Assembly: GCF_040939125.1 (NCBI RefSeq)
Contig: NZ_CP162495.1
Location: 62,001 to 126,000, forward strand
Direction: 5' to 3'
DNA length: 64,000 nucleotides
Source: Clostridium sp. BJN0013
GTDB taxonomy: Bacteria; Bacillota; Clostridia; Clostridiales; Clostridiaceae
A program made the translations under genes and the position numbers. This document shows, one piece after another, positions 15,122 to 24,474 of this stretch (positions within the stretch are counted from its first letter, which is position 1; each line of letters begins with the position of its first letter). The notes beneath the pieces are model-generated. The model made no database searches, was not told the DNA's origin, and was given only the letters and a program-made list of their open reading frames with translations.

Positions 15122-16126
15122 ATGTCAGTTATAGATATAAATGAAATGCTTACCACAAAACATTTTTCAGCGGTATCATTATTTGCGGGTGCAGGTGGGC
15201 TGGATTTAGGTTTTGAAAACCGAGGGTTTAATATAATTTGGGCTAATGATATAGACGAAGATGCTTGTAAAACGCACCGTATTTGGTCAAACGCTAAAGT
15301 TGTTCAAGGCGATATTGGTAGAATTGACTTTGAGGATATCCCTAGGTCAGACATAGTGTTGGGAGGATTCCCATGCCAAGGTTTTTCATTAGCAGGTCCA
15401 AGGAAAATTGACGACAAAAGGAATAAGCTTTATAGGTATTTTGTTAAGCTAGTAGGGGCTAATCACCCATATGCTTTTGTTGCAGAGAACGTAAAGGGTA
15501 TTTTAACTTTAGGCGGTGGAAATGTGATAGAAGCAATAATAGAAGATTTTTCACAAAAAGGTTATACTGTATACCCAAAGCTTGTTAATGCAGCTGATTA
15601 TAACGTCCCACAAGACAGGTGGAGAGTAATTATGGTTGGATTTAGGAAAGACCTTAATGTTAGCAGTTTTGAAATGCCGAAACCTAATGAGTATAAGGTG
15701 AAACTTATAGATGCGCTGAAAAATATACATAACCCTAATTATAAAGATATTTGCCATGCTTCGTATTCATCTAGATTCATGAGCCGTAATAGAAAACGTG
15801 GCTGGAACCAAGTTAGTTATACTATACCAGCAATGGCTAAGCAAGTGCCATTGCACCCATCAAGCCCGGATATGGTTAAGATAGGGGAAGATAAATGGAG
15901 GTTTGGAAATAATGGTAAAACAAGGCGTTTAAGTTGGCAAGAATGTGCAGCTATACAAACGTTCCCACCTAACATGGAATTTGCAGGTAACCTTACAAGC
16001 AAATATAAACAAATTGGCAATGCTGTACCTGTTAAACTTGCTGAGGCAATAGCATCTAGTATTTTTGATGTATTGAATGCATGTGTACACCTTGAAGGAG
16101 CGCAAGAAGTATTGGGGGTAAAATAA
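15122..16126 (+). CDS. DNA (cytosine-5) methyltransferase, predicted GGCC specificity
   Basis: 334 aa, ATG with GGAGG upstream. Conserved motifs in order: FAGAGGLDLGF (motif I), GGFPCQGFS with catalytic C85 (IV), AENVKG (VI), NVPQDRWRVIMVG (VIII), then the target-recognition region and QIGNAVPVKLAEAIA (X). The stop overlaps the first base of the adjacent endonuclease gene (TAATG), so the two form one unit. Specificity is inferred from the HaeIII-family partner. Confidence 0.9.
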   Translation: MSVIDINEMLTTKHFSAVSLFAGAGGLDLGFENRGFNIIWANDIDEDACKTHRIWSNAKVVQGDIGRIDFEDIPRSDIVLGGFPCQGFSLAGPRKIDDKRNKLYRYFVKLVGANHPYAFVAENVKGILTLGGGNVIEAIIEDFSQKGYTVYPKLVNAADYNVPQDRWRVIMVGFRKDLNVSSFEMPKPNEYKVKLIDALKNIHNPNYKDICHASYSSRFMSRNRKRGWNQVSYTIPAMAKQVPLHPSSPDMVKIGEDKWRFGNNGKTRRLSWQECAAIQTFPPNMEFAGNLTSKYKQIGNAVPVKLAEAIASSIFDVLNACVHLEGAQEVLGVK

Positions 16127-17085
16127 TGGCAATCCAATCTAAAAACGGGAAAGGGTTTGAATATGCTTGTTTAAATGCTTTTGAAGAATATTTAAAAGGC
16201 AAAAATAATATTGTATTAATAGAAAATAATGAAGCTGTAGAAATAGCACGGAAAGATTATTATAAACTGTTACCTACACTGCGGGCTAAAATGGATAAGG
16301 CGGCACAGGCTGCAGCCCGCGTTATATCGCGATTGGAACCAAGGCTCCAGAACCCGATAAACGAGGACAATCTATACCTTACCCTTCAATCGGATAAAAA
16401 GGGAATAGAGGGAGATGTACGAGATCTTATTGCTATAAGGAAAAAGGATGATTGGGAAATAGGGATTAGCTGTAAGCATAACCATTCTGCAGTAAAGCAT
16501 TCAAGGCTTTCAAGAACTTTGGATTTTGGTAGTAAATGGCTAGGTATACCATGTTCAAGTAAATACTTTAATGAAATTTTACCAATATTTGATAGATTAA
16601 ATGAATTAAAAAGACAGGGAAAGGAATGGAAGGAAATATTAAATAAAGACGTGGGAATATATATGCCTGTATTAAATGCATTTATGAAAGAATTGAAAAG
16701 GCTTGAACAAGAGAACCCTAATATTGTGCCACAGAAATTTTTAAGCTATTTATTAGGCAATAGGGATTTTTATAAAGTTATAAGCATTGATAATAAAAAA
16801 TTAACTCAAATTGTAGTATTTTCTATGTATGGCACTTTAAACAAAAGCTCAGGGGAAATTAAACCGCAAGTAAAAATACCACAATTGATTTTACCAGCAA
16901 AATTTTATGATATTAGCTATAAAAATAACTCTAAAAATACAATAATAGCTACGTGTGATAATGGCTGGTCAGTATCAATGAGGATACATAATGCAAAATC
17001 ATTGGTAGAACCGAGCCTTAAATTTGACGTCAATTTGGTTGGAATACCACAAACACTATATACTCAGTCTGAACCATGGCAGTAA
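16126..17085 (+). CDS. HaeIII-family type II restriction endonuclease
   Basis: 319 aa. It starts KNGKGFEYACLNAFEEYL and has EGDVRDLIAIRKKDDWEIGI followed by SCKHNHSAVKHSRLS, the conserved acidic/Lys core of the HaeIII-like endonucleases (recognition GGCC). Length is normal for the family. Start codon overlaps the methyltransferase stop by one base. Together with Vsr this is a complete restriction-modification and repair island just outside the phage lysis block. Confidence 0.85.
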   Translation: MAIQSKNGKGFEYACLNAFEEYLKGKNNIVLIENNEAVEIARKDYYKLLPTLRAKMDKAAQAAARVISRLEPRLQNPINEDNLYLTLQSDKKGIEGDVRDLIAIRKKDDWEIGISCKHNHSAVKHSRLSRTLDFGSKWLGIPCSSKYFNEILPIFDRLNELKRQGKEWKEILNKDVGIYMPVLNAFMKELKRLEQENPNIVPQKFLSYLLGNRDFYKVISIDNKKLTQIVVFSMYGTLNKSSGEIKPQVKIPQLILPAKFYDISYKNNSKNTIIATCDNGWSVSMRIHNAKSLVEPSLKFDVNLVGIPQTLYTQSEPWQ

Positions 17086-17537
17086 TATGTATACCCAATT
17101 TACTATATTTAAAACAGAAGAAAGCTTTATGTCTGAAACCATTTACATGTCTTATAAAATCATATATCATATACTTATAAGGTTAATTGCCTTAACTGAT
17201 TTTTTACAACCAATATAATTTAATTTTTTTCGAATCCACACTCCAAATAGTATGATTGATTAATGATCATACTATTTTTTTGAAAGTTTAAAGGAATTTT
17301 TAATTATACGTAGAATATATACAATATAAATAACAAATAATGTAATTACGGTGAATTAAGTATATTTTTGTCGAATTTGTTGAATATTTGGTAAGCATGT
17401 CCTATACTAAAGAAAAAACCTATCATAAGCCCATTAAACTTATGGATAGGTAAGTGCTTTCAAATCATTTGACTATCTCCATTATATAATAATGTTTTTG
17501 AAGGTGCAAGAATAAATATATATTGGAGGTATATATT
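17086..17537 (+). other. Non-coding interval with terminator and hairpin
   Basis: No convincing gene. A terminator AATAGTATGAT-TGATTA-ATGATCATACTATT plus T-run lies at 17246-17281 and ends the restriction unit. A second imperfect hairpin at 17418-17451 (ACCTATCATAAG with CTTATGGATAGGT) sits about 90 nt before the next gene and may be a leader structure. Confidence 0.55.
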
Positions 17538-18595
17538 ATGGATATGCGAAATGTCTCAGAATTAATAATTGAAAAAGCAATAATACATATTTTAGATAAT
17601 AGAAAAGAAAACCCAGTACTAATTGACTTTCCGTTAGAACTAACGGAGGATATATATTTACTTTTTGAAAGACATATTAAAAATTCTATCAATGATGAAA
17701 GCACAAGAATTGCAAAATTTGATGGTAACATTAATGTAGTAAAAGAATGCTGTAAAAATATAATTGAATCACCTGATAATAAATTTGTATCTGAATCAAA
17801 GGAAATAGCAAAATATTTATTTGATGCTATGAAAAACAGCAATATATCTCCCGCAAATTTTGCAGTATGTATTTATTCAGTTAATAATGAAAAAACATTG
17901 CATTGCTTAAAATGGATTTTAGTAAATTGATACAAACTAAAGTTGAAAATGTAGATGGTGGAAAAAAGAAAATAAAAGTGATTGTAAGTAGTGATGGAAT
18001 TCCGAATAATAAGCAAAAGCTTCAGAAATGTGTCTTTGTAAGACCAGATAATCCCCAAAATGATTATGATATAATATTATTGGATAAGCAAGCTGTAAAG
18101 TCAAAGAAAGATGATATGGTTGCAGATTTCTTTTCTAATACTTTTTTGCATTGCAAGCTAACAAAAACGGATCGAGATAACACAAGGATGTTTAAAGCGT
18201 ATACTCAAAAATTTATTGAAAAAAATTATAGTAGTAATATCGAAAAATCGGAAGATATTAGGTCGCATCTATTCTCAACATTAAAAAGTGCTGAGGAAAT
18301 TAATATTAAATCGTTTGCTGAAGAAGTTTTTGGCGATAACGAGGAAAAAAGAAATGAGTATATTTCTTATATATCAGAAAATTTAGGAGATCTAAAATTT
18401 AATATTGATAAACAATGGGTGGATACTCATGTTAGAAGAAAAAAAATAAAAACAGATACAAATGTTGAAATAAATATTGATTTTGATACCTCACAAGACA
18501 AGGAAAAATTTGACATAAAAAAGCATGAAGATGATGATAAAATGGATATAATAATAAAAAATATATCTAATTATTCTGAGGTTGTAACCAAGTAA
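17538..18595 (+). pseudogene. NA37/YejK-like nucleoid-associated protein gene with a 1-nt frameshift
   Basis: The ATG at 17538 has GGAGG 8 nt upstream (the TTG at 17523 is inside the RBS). The first frame covers about 130 aa and stops at 17930; the second continues from about 17894 to 18595. The junction restores the family hallmark ALLKMDF (as in NdpA/YejK LALLKLDY), followed by QKLQKCVFVRP, DIILLDKQ and VADFFSNTFLHCK. The shift lies in GAAAAAACATT: seven instead of six A's would give one frame of about 352 codons, the usual family size. E. coli YejK binds DNA; here a partner role with the following membrane protein is inferred from adjacency only. Confidence 0.75.
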
Positions 18596-18625
18596 ATTTT
18601 ATGAGTAATAATATGGAGTGATAAT

Positions 18626-20176
18626 ATGAATGGGGTGATAGCTGAATTAAATAAATTTTTAGCTTATATGGACTGGGGAAATGTAGATAACTTAAAATTT
18701 ACAGAAAATGCAAATTACTTTATTTACAGAAAACAATGCATTAGTTCTGAAATAAGAAATATCATAAATTATAATTTTGAAAATTTGTTTCTTATTTTTG
18801 ATTCATCATTAAAAATAATTTTTAGTCATATAAATGAACCAACCCCGTTTATTATATCAGATAAATTTAATAAACAGTATGCAAATGAATATATTGAAGA
18901 AATGTTTATTGCACATGAAACAATAAATGTTGAATTGAATATAAATAAAAATATTCTTAAAAATAAAATTCTTAACTCTGAATTTAAGGATAAATTTAAT
19001 ATAAACTTATTTTTTACTGATAAAATGTTTTTAGAATATGTAAACTTATTATCATATAGAAATTTAGAAAATGAGTTATATTCACAGACTCAAAAAACAA
19101 TAATTATTATTTTCAATAAAACAATATTATTTTATAATGATTTAGTTTTAATTATTGGTGGAAATAAAATTATAGAATTAGAAAATTATATAAAAAATAA
19201 ATTTAATTCTATTTTAGATATGGAATTATATAAAAAAATTATTCGAATGCGAAATGAGCAATGTAATTGGATAGATTGTCCTGAATGGTTATGCCCAGAA
19301 TATATGTATTTTAATTTTTCTGAGGATGATTTTATTTATAATTACGAGCTTAAACAATATTTTCTTTATATGACTGTAAATTTAGCTATACCATTTATTG
19401 CTAATTACACTAATAAAGAAAATAATAAGATATGTAGCTATATAAATGGGTATAAAAAGATAAAAATATATTATATGGATAATATAGTATATGATAACAA
19501 CATGGTATACTTTTTATTTAAACAATATAATTGGGCATATGAAGGTAATAACTCTGATAAATTGAGTATGTTAAGAAATTTAATGACTATATTTCTATGT
19601 GAAGAATGTGAAAGCTCATATTATCAATTAATATTAATTAATTCAGAAGATATATATAAATCTGTCAAAAATAATTTTGATATTTATCTTAAAAATAATG
19701 TTAAAGAATATTTTACAGAAACTCACAAAGTTAGAGAAATGGTTTCTAATAAATTAAAAGAAATTTCGGATGAAATTAGCGATCTAATTGGTAATATGAA
19801 TAAAAACTTTCTAGCAACAATTGGGGTAATATTAGGAGCAGCAATTGGGTATTTGACTAAAGGTAATATATATATATTAAAAATTTCAGCTATGGCTTAT
19901 GGAATATTTATTTTTTTGAATGCAAGTCTAACTATTCCATATTATAAGAAAAGAATTAATGATATTCAAAATGATTATACAGAACATCTTAAAATGTTTA
20001 GCAAAATAGTATTGCCTAAACATATGCCTGAATATGGAATAAGTGGTAATGTTAAAGTTTTTAATAAATATTGGTTTATATATATAGGTATCAATTTTAT
20101 AATTTTAGTATTAACATTTATTTTTGTAATAAAAACTACTTATGCAGTTGACTTTATAAAAAATATTTTACAATAA
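18626..20176 (+). CDS. Unknown protein with a large soluble domain and three C-terminal membrane segments
   Basis: 516 aa, ATG with GGAGTG upstream, starting 30 nt after the NA37-like gene. Residues about 1-380 are soluble, very rich in Asn/Ile/Lys/Tyr, with a WIDCPEWLCPEYMYF motif near residue 214 and CEECESS near 330. A coiled stretch (HKVREMVSNKLKEISDEISDL) precedes three membrane segments at about 396-416, 420-440 and 487-510. No enzyme motif is visible and the family is not recognised. The pairing of a DNA-binding protein with a membrane-anchored protein in a defence-rich island suggests a two-gene anti-phage unit, but that is inference. Confidence 0.55.
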   Translation: MNGVIAELNKFLAYMDWGNVDNLKFTENANYFIYRKQCISSEIRNIINYNFENLFLIFDSSLKIIFSHINEPTPFIISDKFNKQYANEYIEEMFIAHETINVELNINKNILKNKILNSEFKDKFNINLFFTDKMFLEYVNLLSYRNLENELYSQTQKTIIIIFNKTILFYNDLVLIIGGNKIIELENYIKNKFNSILDMELYKKIIRMRNEQCNWIDCPEWLCPEYMYFNFSEDDFIYNYELKQYFLYMTVNLAIPFIANYTNKENNKICSYINGYKKIKIYYMDNIVYDNNMVYFLFKQYNWAYEGNNSDKLSMLRNLMTIFLCEECESSYYQLILINSEDIYKSVKNNFDIYLKNNVKEYFTETHKVREMVSNKLKEISDEISDLIGNMNKNFLATIGVILGAAIGYLTKGNIYILKISAMAYGIFIFLNASLTIPYYKKRINDIQNDYTEHLKMFSKIVLPKHMPEYGISGNVKVFNKYWFIYIGINFIILVLTFIFVIKTTYAVDFIKNILQ

Positions 20177-20240
20177 AAATTTGAAATAATTTTAATGCAG
20201 AGATACAAACTGCAGGTTATAGACCAATAAAAAGATAAAT

Positions 20241-20268
20241 AAAAGCCCCAGACCAATCCAGGGCTTTT
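20241..20268 (+). terminator. Intrinsic terminator after the membrane protein gene
   Basis: AAAAGCCC and GGGCTTTT pair around a loop that contains a second short CCA/TGG-type match. It stands 65 nt after the stop of the 516-aa protein. Confidence 0.6.
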
Positions 20269-20400
20269 ACCAATCAAAACTATTTGGTGAAATAATTATT
20301 TTCATGGTATTAAGCATTATGTCCGAGTTACCATATTTTATACTTGGTTCCTAATTATATTGATATTTTCATGAACCCTGTTATAATAATAATTGGATGG

Positions 20401-20496
20401 AATTTTAGACTACCTATAAGGAATTGAAACTATGAGCCATAGAGGTATTAATTTCGCATTTTAGATAATTTTAGACTACCTATAAGGAAAATGTAA
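20401..20496 (+). CRISPR. Two-repeat CRISPR remnant (one spacer), type I-B-like repeat
   Basis: The block AATTTTAGACTACCTATAAGG recurs at 20401 and 20467, a period of 66 bp, as expected for a 30-bp repeat plus a 36-bp spacer. The first copy ends in ATTGAAAC (20423-20430), the classic 8-nt crRNA handle. The second copy is intact for 23 bp and then degenerates (AATGTAAAA), as terminal repeats do, which places the leader to the left. The spacer is 20431-20466. No cas gene occurs in the window, so any function would need Cas proteins from elsewhere. Confidence 0.75.
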
Positions 20497-21271
20497 AAAG
20501 CTGACCAAAGGCCAGCTAAAAAATTTGAAAGGAATAACTATAATAATAGTATGACCAAAATTTTTAGGTCGCATACAATAACATAGGAAACAATTTTAAT
20601 TAAAATATAAGGTATTCTTTAAATAAAAATTTTTATAATAAAAGCTCTGGCAAACACCAGGGCTTTTTAAGACAGTTCATTTATTATATATTATAATTAG
20701 GTAAAAACTCCAATTGAATTTTAACTGAAGTTTCTTTAATGTTTATTAAAATTAATTGATAACGTAGTAAAAACTGTAGTAATTTGATTAATATATTTCT
20801 ATAAGTTTAGATATATCAAAGTGTACCAGATTTTTATTATTCAAATCCCTCTTTCTCCGCCATAGTATTCATTAATTAGTATCTCTGCTTTCAAATATTA
20901 AATTATCTACATTTTCCAAGATGACCTTTATCCTTGATAAACCTATCTTGCATACAACCTCAAAAATTTCCTTCTCTATACTGTTGAAATTCAATTCCAA
21001 TTCATCTAAAATTATTATTCATACTAAAGCTCCTTTCTATATTTGTTTTCTCAAAATTAATTATAAAAAGTCTCTAGTATCAATAAAAGGCCTTTCAGCT
21101 AGGTAATTGCTGGCGGTCTTTCCTTTTTTTCTGCCTAATAATATTTTACTGTGACTTAATGATATTACGATAAATTTTTAAAATGCATTATAAAATATAA
21201 TAGGTTATTTCTGTCCAAAATGAAAAAGGAAAAATATTGATGTTGAAGAAAAATTTGCGCAATATAAATTT

Positions 21272-21586
21272 TTACTGTGACGAGATATATCCCAATGAGG
21301 AATGCATTCTTTTAGTATTATAATATAATTCAATATATTTAAAGATTTCTTTTTGAGCTTGTTCAGGTGACTCATATCTTAGCTTTTTTATTTCATACTG
21401 ACACGAATAGAGCGCGGTTCCATGACAGGGAATGAACTTCTCTCCGCATTCTTCATATTCACTTATCCAACGATATAAAGAATTATAATTAATAGATAAT
21501 GCTTTTGTTGCATCAGCAACAGACATCTCATCTTCTTATACTAACTTAACTGCTACAATTAATTGTTTATCATAACTTCTTCTCAT
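21272..21586 (-). pseudogene. IS3-family transposase remnant (fused ends of orfA and orfB)
   Basis: Reading from the ATG at 21586: MRRSYDKQLIVAVKLV, an in-frame stop, then EDEMSVADATKAL...LYRWISEYEE, which is the HTH part of orfA. The frame then jumps directly to AQKEIFKYIELYYNTKRMHS and LGYIS, the C-terminal end of an IS3/IS150 orfB integrase. The whole catalytic core between them is deleted. Non-functional. Confidence 0.8.
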
Positions 21587-21855
21587 AAAGCAAACCACCC
21601 TTTCACGTTTTTCTCTTATCTTAGTGTTTATTTTATTGTACCATTTTCATTTTTTAATCTGTCTATCTTAAGAGGAACATATCAAAAACTCATGTAGTAA
21701 TTTTTTATTTATATTAAATTGCATTGTAATTACAATGAATAGTTTACTGTTAACTACATCTAACTGTATATTATGTACAATTAATTGCATACTATATTCA
21801 TTTATGTATTGCATTAAAAATAGATTTTGCTATAATATATATGAGGTGAAAATAC

Positions 21856-22299
21856 ATGGATAATAATATATTAAATGTTGAACAAGCAGTAGAGTTCTTA
21901 GGTGTAAGTGAAAAAACACTAATAAAATTACTTAGGGAAGAACATATACCGGCCAGAAAGATAGGTAGAGAATGGAGGTTTAGTAAAGAGGCTTTAATAA
22001 GATGGTTGTCTTCTGGTGATTCATGCAATTATATTAATAAAGCTGAGATCTATCAGATTTCTGTAGATGAATCTGGTAAGTGTGAGCAACTATTAGACAA
22101 TATTTGCTCACACTTATCAAGTCTAAAAAGTACTAATAATATCAAACTTATTTTAAAAAAACTTGATAAGGATGTAAATATTCCTGAAGATGTGAGTTTA
22201 AGGATGAGTTATAAACAACAAAGAGATATTGAAAAGCTTGAATTTAAGATATACTGGCCTCAGAGAGAGGAGTGTAAAATTGATATAAATCAAAAATAG
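21856..22299 (+). CDS. Excisionase-type helix-turn-helix DNA-binding protein
   Basis: 147 aa, ATG with GAGGTG upstream. Residues about 5-55 are a MerR/excisionase-like HTH (LNVEQAVEFLGVSEKTL, REEHIPARKIGREWRFSKEALIRWL). The C-terminal 90 residues are charged with no recognised fold. It lies 80 nt upstream of an MFS transporter on the same strand and could regulate it. It may also be a leftover of a mobile element, given the IS remnants on both sides. Confidence 0.7.
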   Translation: MDNNILNVEQAVEFLGVSEKTLIKLLREEHIPARKIGREWRFSKEALIRWLSSGDSCNYINKAEIYQISVDESGKCEQLLDNICSHLSSLKSTNNIKLILKKLDKDVNIPEDVSLRMSYKQQRDIEKLEFKIYWPQREECKIDINQK

Positions 22300-22374
22300 A
22301 ATTTTAGAGGAAATTAGGAAAGCTTTTTGAAAATATAGCAACATAACAGTAAATAATCTGGGAACAAAGGTGGG

Positions 22375-23577
22375 ATGGGTGTGTATATTAATAATGAAAA
22401 AAATAAGAAAGTTTTAGGACTTGAACGCAACATCTTTTTTATTGGTATAACTAGTTTTTTAATGGATACAACAACGAAAATGATATACTCTATTATGCCC
22501 CTATTTTTAATGTCTATAGGTGCATCAAAAACAGAGGTATCTCTTATTGAAGGAATTGCAGAGAGTACAGCTTCAGTTCTTAAAGCTGTATCAGGCTGGT
22601 GGAGTGATAAAATTGGCAAAAATAAACCTTTTATGATTATTGGGTATGGCTTTACAGCTATTTTGTCTCCATTGTTTTCAATAGTAACTTCGCCTTTTCA
22701 GGTGCTAGTTATCAGATTTAGCGAAAGGGTTGGAAAGGGAATAAGGACTGCTCCAAGAGATAGTCTTGTAGCTGGCTCATCAAGTAATAGTGAAAAAGGA
22801 AAAAATTTTGGATTTCACAAAGCTATGGACAATAGTGGAGCGATAGTAGGACCTCTACTTACTTTTATAATTTTATCAGCATTTCCTAGTGATTATCGGA
22901 AAATATTTATATTTTCAGCTTTACCTGGGATACTTGGATTACTTACTATAATTTTCTTTGTAAAAGAGGCTAAAAAAAGTAAAGACGCTCTTCCTAAAAA
23001 GATTACCCTTAAGGACTTTTCATATAAATATTATATGTTTCTAGGCATTGCTTTTATATTTACCCTAGGTAACTCAACCGATGCCTTGTTGCTAGTAAAG
23101 GCTAATGACGTTGGTATAAAAGCTTTATTTATACCAATGGTATACTTGATATTTAACTCAGTATCAGTAATATTTGCTGTTCCTATGGGGATTCTCTCTG
23201 ATAAATTTGGTAGAGAAAGACTTATTATCTTTGGATATTTACTTTATTCTGTAATATACTTCAGTTTTGGAAGAACAACTAATAAAATCCTGGTAATTTT
23301 GCTATTTGCATTATATGGACTTTACAGTGCAGCAACAGATGGAGTACAAAAGGCACTAGTCTCAGACCTTATTGATGAAAATAAGAGGGGAACAGGACTG
23401 GGAATATATAATTCATTAATAGGGATAACCTTACTCCCTGCAAGTCTTATAGCTGGTATATTATATGACAAGGTTAATAATAGTGCCCCTTTTTATTTAG
23501 GTGCAGCAATGGCTTTAATTGCTACAATACTAATGTCCTTATTTTATAAGAGATTTGGCAAGATGAGTCAAATATAA
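22375..23577 (+). CDS. MFS transporter
   Basis: About 400 aa with 11-12 hydrophobic segments. The loop motif SGWWSDKIGKNKPFMIIGY at about 79-97 is the MFS signature between helices 2 and 3, and GILSDKFGRERLIIFGY at about 278-294 is its repeat. RVGKGIRTAPRDSLVA is typical of a subgroup of uncharacterised bacterial MFS exporters. AAGGTGG is only 2 nt from the ATG at 22375 but 8 nt from a GTG at 22381, so the GTG may be the true start. Substrate unknown; small-molecule efflux is plausible. Confidence 0.8.
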   Translation: MGVYINNEKNKKVLGLERNIFFIGITSFLMDTTTKMIYSIMPLFLMSIGASKTEVSLIEGIAESTASVLKAVSGWWSDKIGKNKPFMIIGYGFTAILSPLFSIVTSPFQVLVIRFSERVGKGIRTAPRDSLVAGSSSNSEKGKNFGFHKAMDNSGAIVGPLLTFIILSAFPSDYRKIFIFSALPGILGLLTIIFFVKEAKKSKDALPKKITLKDFSYKYYMFLGIAFIFTLGNSTDALLLVKANDVGIKALFIPMVYLIFNSVSVIFAVPMGILSDKFGRERLIIFGYLLYSVIYFSFGRTTNKILVILLFALYGLYSAATDGVQKALVSDLIDENKRGTGLGIYNSLIGITLLPASLIAGILYDKVNNSAPFYLGAAMALIATILMSLFYKRFGKMSQI

Positions 23578-23699
23578 TCTGCAATAAGTAATATGAAAAA
23601 TTAAAAAAATAAGTAATATAATAATTATTTTAAGAAATGATTTTAAAGTCTTTTATAGAATTATATATACTAATAATAATTTAGGGGAGATAGTTATAT

Positions 23700-24260
23700 A
23701 TGTTACAATTAAGCAAAAATGATAAGAATAAGGTGTTAGGTGCTATAAAAGAATGAAAAATTGATGCTGCAGATGTAAGCTTTCCTAATTTTATAGACGC
23801 AATAATATTAAAAATGAAGAATATGGGAATTATAGGTAAGTTAGGTAAAAGCTTTGAAGATAAGAGAAAGCAAAACAAGCATATGCCTTTAGATATACTT
23901 ATTACGCTAGCAATCACAGCAAAGATGAAACTTAAAACAAGCCTGACAGATGTAGCATTTGCAGTAACTGATTGTGAGTTATTATCAGAGCTTGGATGGA
24001 GTATGTGGGATACAGATAGAAACCTTGAAGAAGGCTTATTTGCAGAAGGTGTTATGAGAAATTTGATTCAAAAATATGATGCCAGGGAATTTATAGGTTC
24101 TTACAACCATTATGTTCAAGATGTAGTTATGCCATCCCTTGATATAGCTCCATCTATACATATCCTAGACTGTACTAAAATACGGGTAAACTTAGATAAT
24201 GTAAATTATGAGAATTCTGATGTATGCCAGCTATCCCTCAGAAATAAGAGCACTTCTTGA
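23700..24260 (+). pseudogene. DDE transposase remnant (IS4-superfamily type), truncated
   Basis: The ATG at 23700 opens MLQLSKNDKNKVLGAIKE and meets a TGA at 23754. The same frame then continues with FPNFIDAIILKMKNMG, KQNKHMPLDILITLAITAKMK, LLSELGW and HILDCTKIRVNLDN (the first DDE Asp region) until a stop at 24258-24260. The C-terminal two thirds are missing. The sequence resembles a common clostridial transposase; the exact IS family is not fixed here. Confidence 0.7.
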
Positions 24261-24335
24261 TCCAACCTTGGTTTTAGTATAGCGAGATTGGAGGCTTATA
24301 TCCAAATCACGAATTGCAGGTTATAATCATAATTG

Positions 24336-24400
24336 AAGTCATCCTTTAATGATATTTTTCTGTTTTTTAGTGAAAACATTATATCATAAAGTGATGACTT
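24336..24400 (+). repeat. Near-perfect inverted repeat with 20-nt arms
   Basis: Arms 24336-24355 (AAGTCATCCTTTAATGATAT) and 24381-24400 (ATATCATAAAGTGATGACTT) pair with a few mismatches around a 25-nt loop. It may terminate the gene on the minus strand that ends at 24475, or be an end of a lost IS element. Confidence 0.45.
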
Positions 24401-24474
24401 ATTTAATTTTACAATTACTGTTATTCCACAAGCTATTATTAATATAAATATTATACAATTTTATATTAATAGGT

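Larger units (their letters stand above)
20177..21271 (+). other. Long AT-rich non-coding interval with hairpins and a CRISPR remnant
   Basis: No gene is supported. Besides the CRISPR remnant it holds several terminator-like hairpins: 20241-20268 (AAAAGCCC / GGGCTTTT), 20499-20518 (AGCTGACC / GGCCAGCT followed by A's), 20641-20668 (AAAGCTCTGG / CCAGGGCTTT then T's) and an imperfect one at about 21082-21128. A 61-codon open frame at 20921-21106 has no RBS and no recognisable sequence. Confidence 0.5.

Noticed and set aside
17024-17218. 64-aa open frame overlapping the end of the HaeIII-like gene
   Set aside because: Starts inside the endonuclease gene in another frame, has no RBS and crosses AT-rich spacer.
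17523-17537. TTG start for the NA37-like gene
   Set aside because: The TTG is the beginning of the TTGGAGG ribosome binding site; the ATG at 17538 is correctly spaced.
17889-17896. Canonical -1 programmed frameshift heptamer in the NA37-like gene
   Set aside because: The zero-frame codons are GAA AAA ACA, so the A-AAA-AAC heptamer is not in the required register; simple slippage on the A-run remains possible.
20921-21106. 61-aa open frame in the non-coding interval
   Set aside because: No RBS and no family resemblance; includes a terminator-like hairpin at its end.
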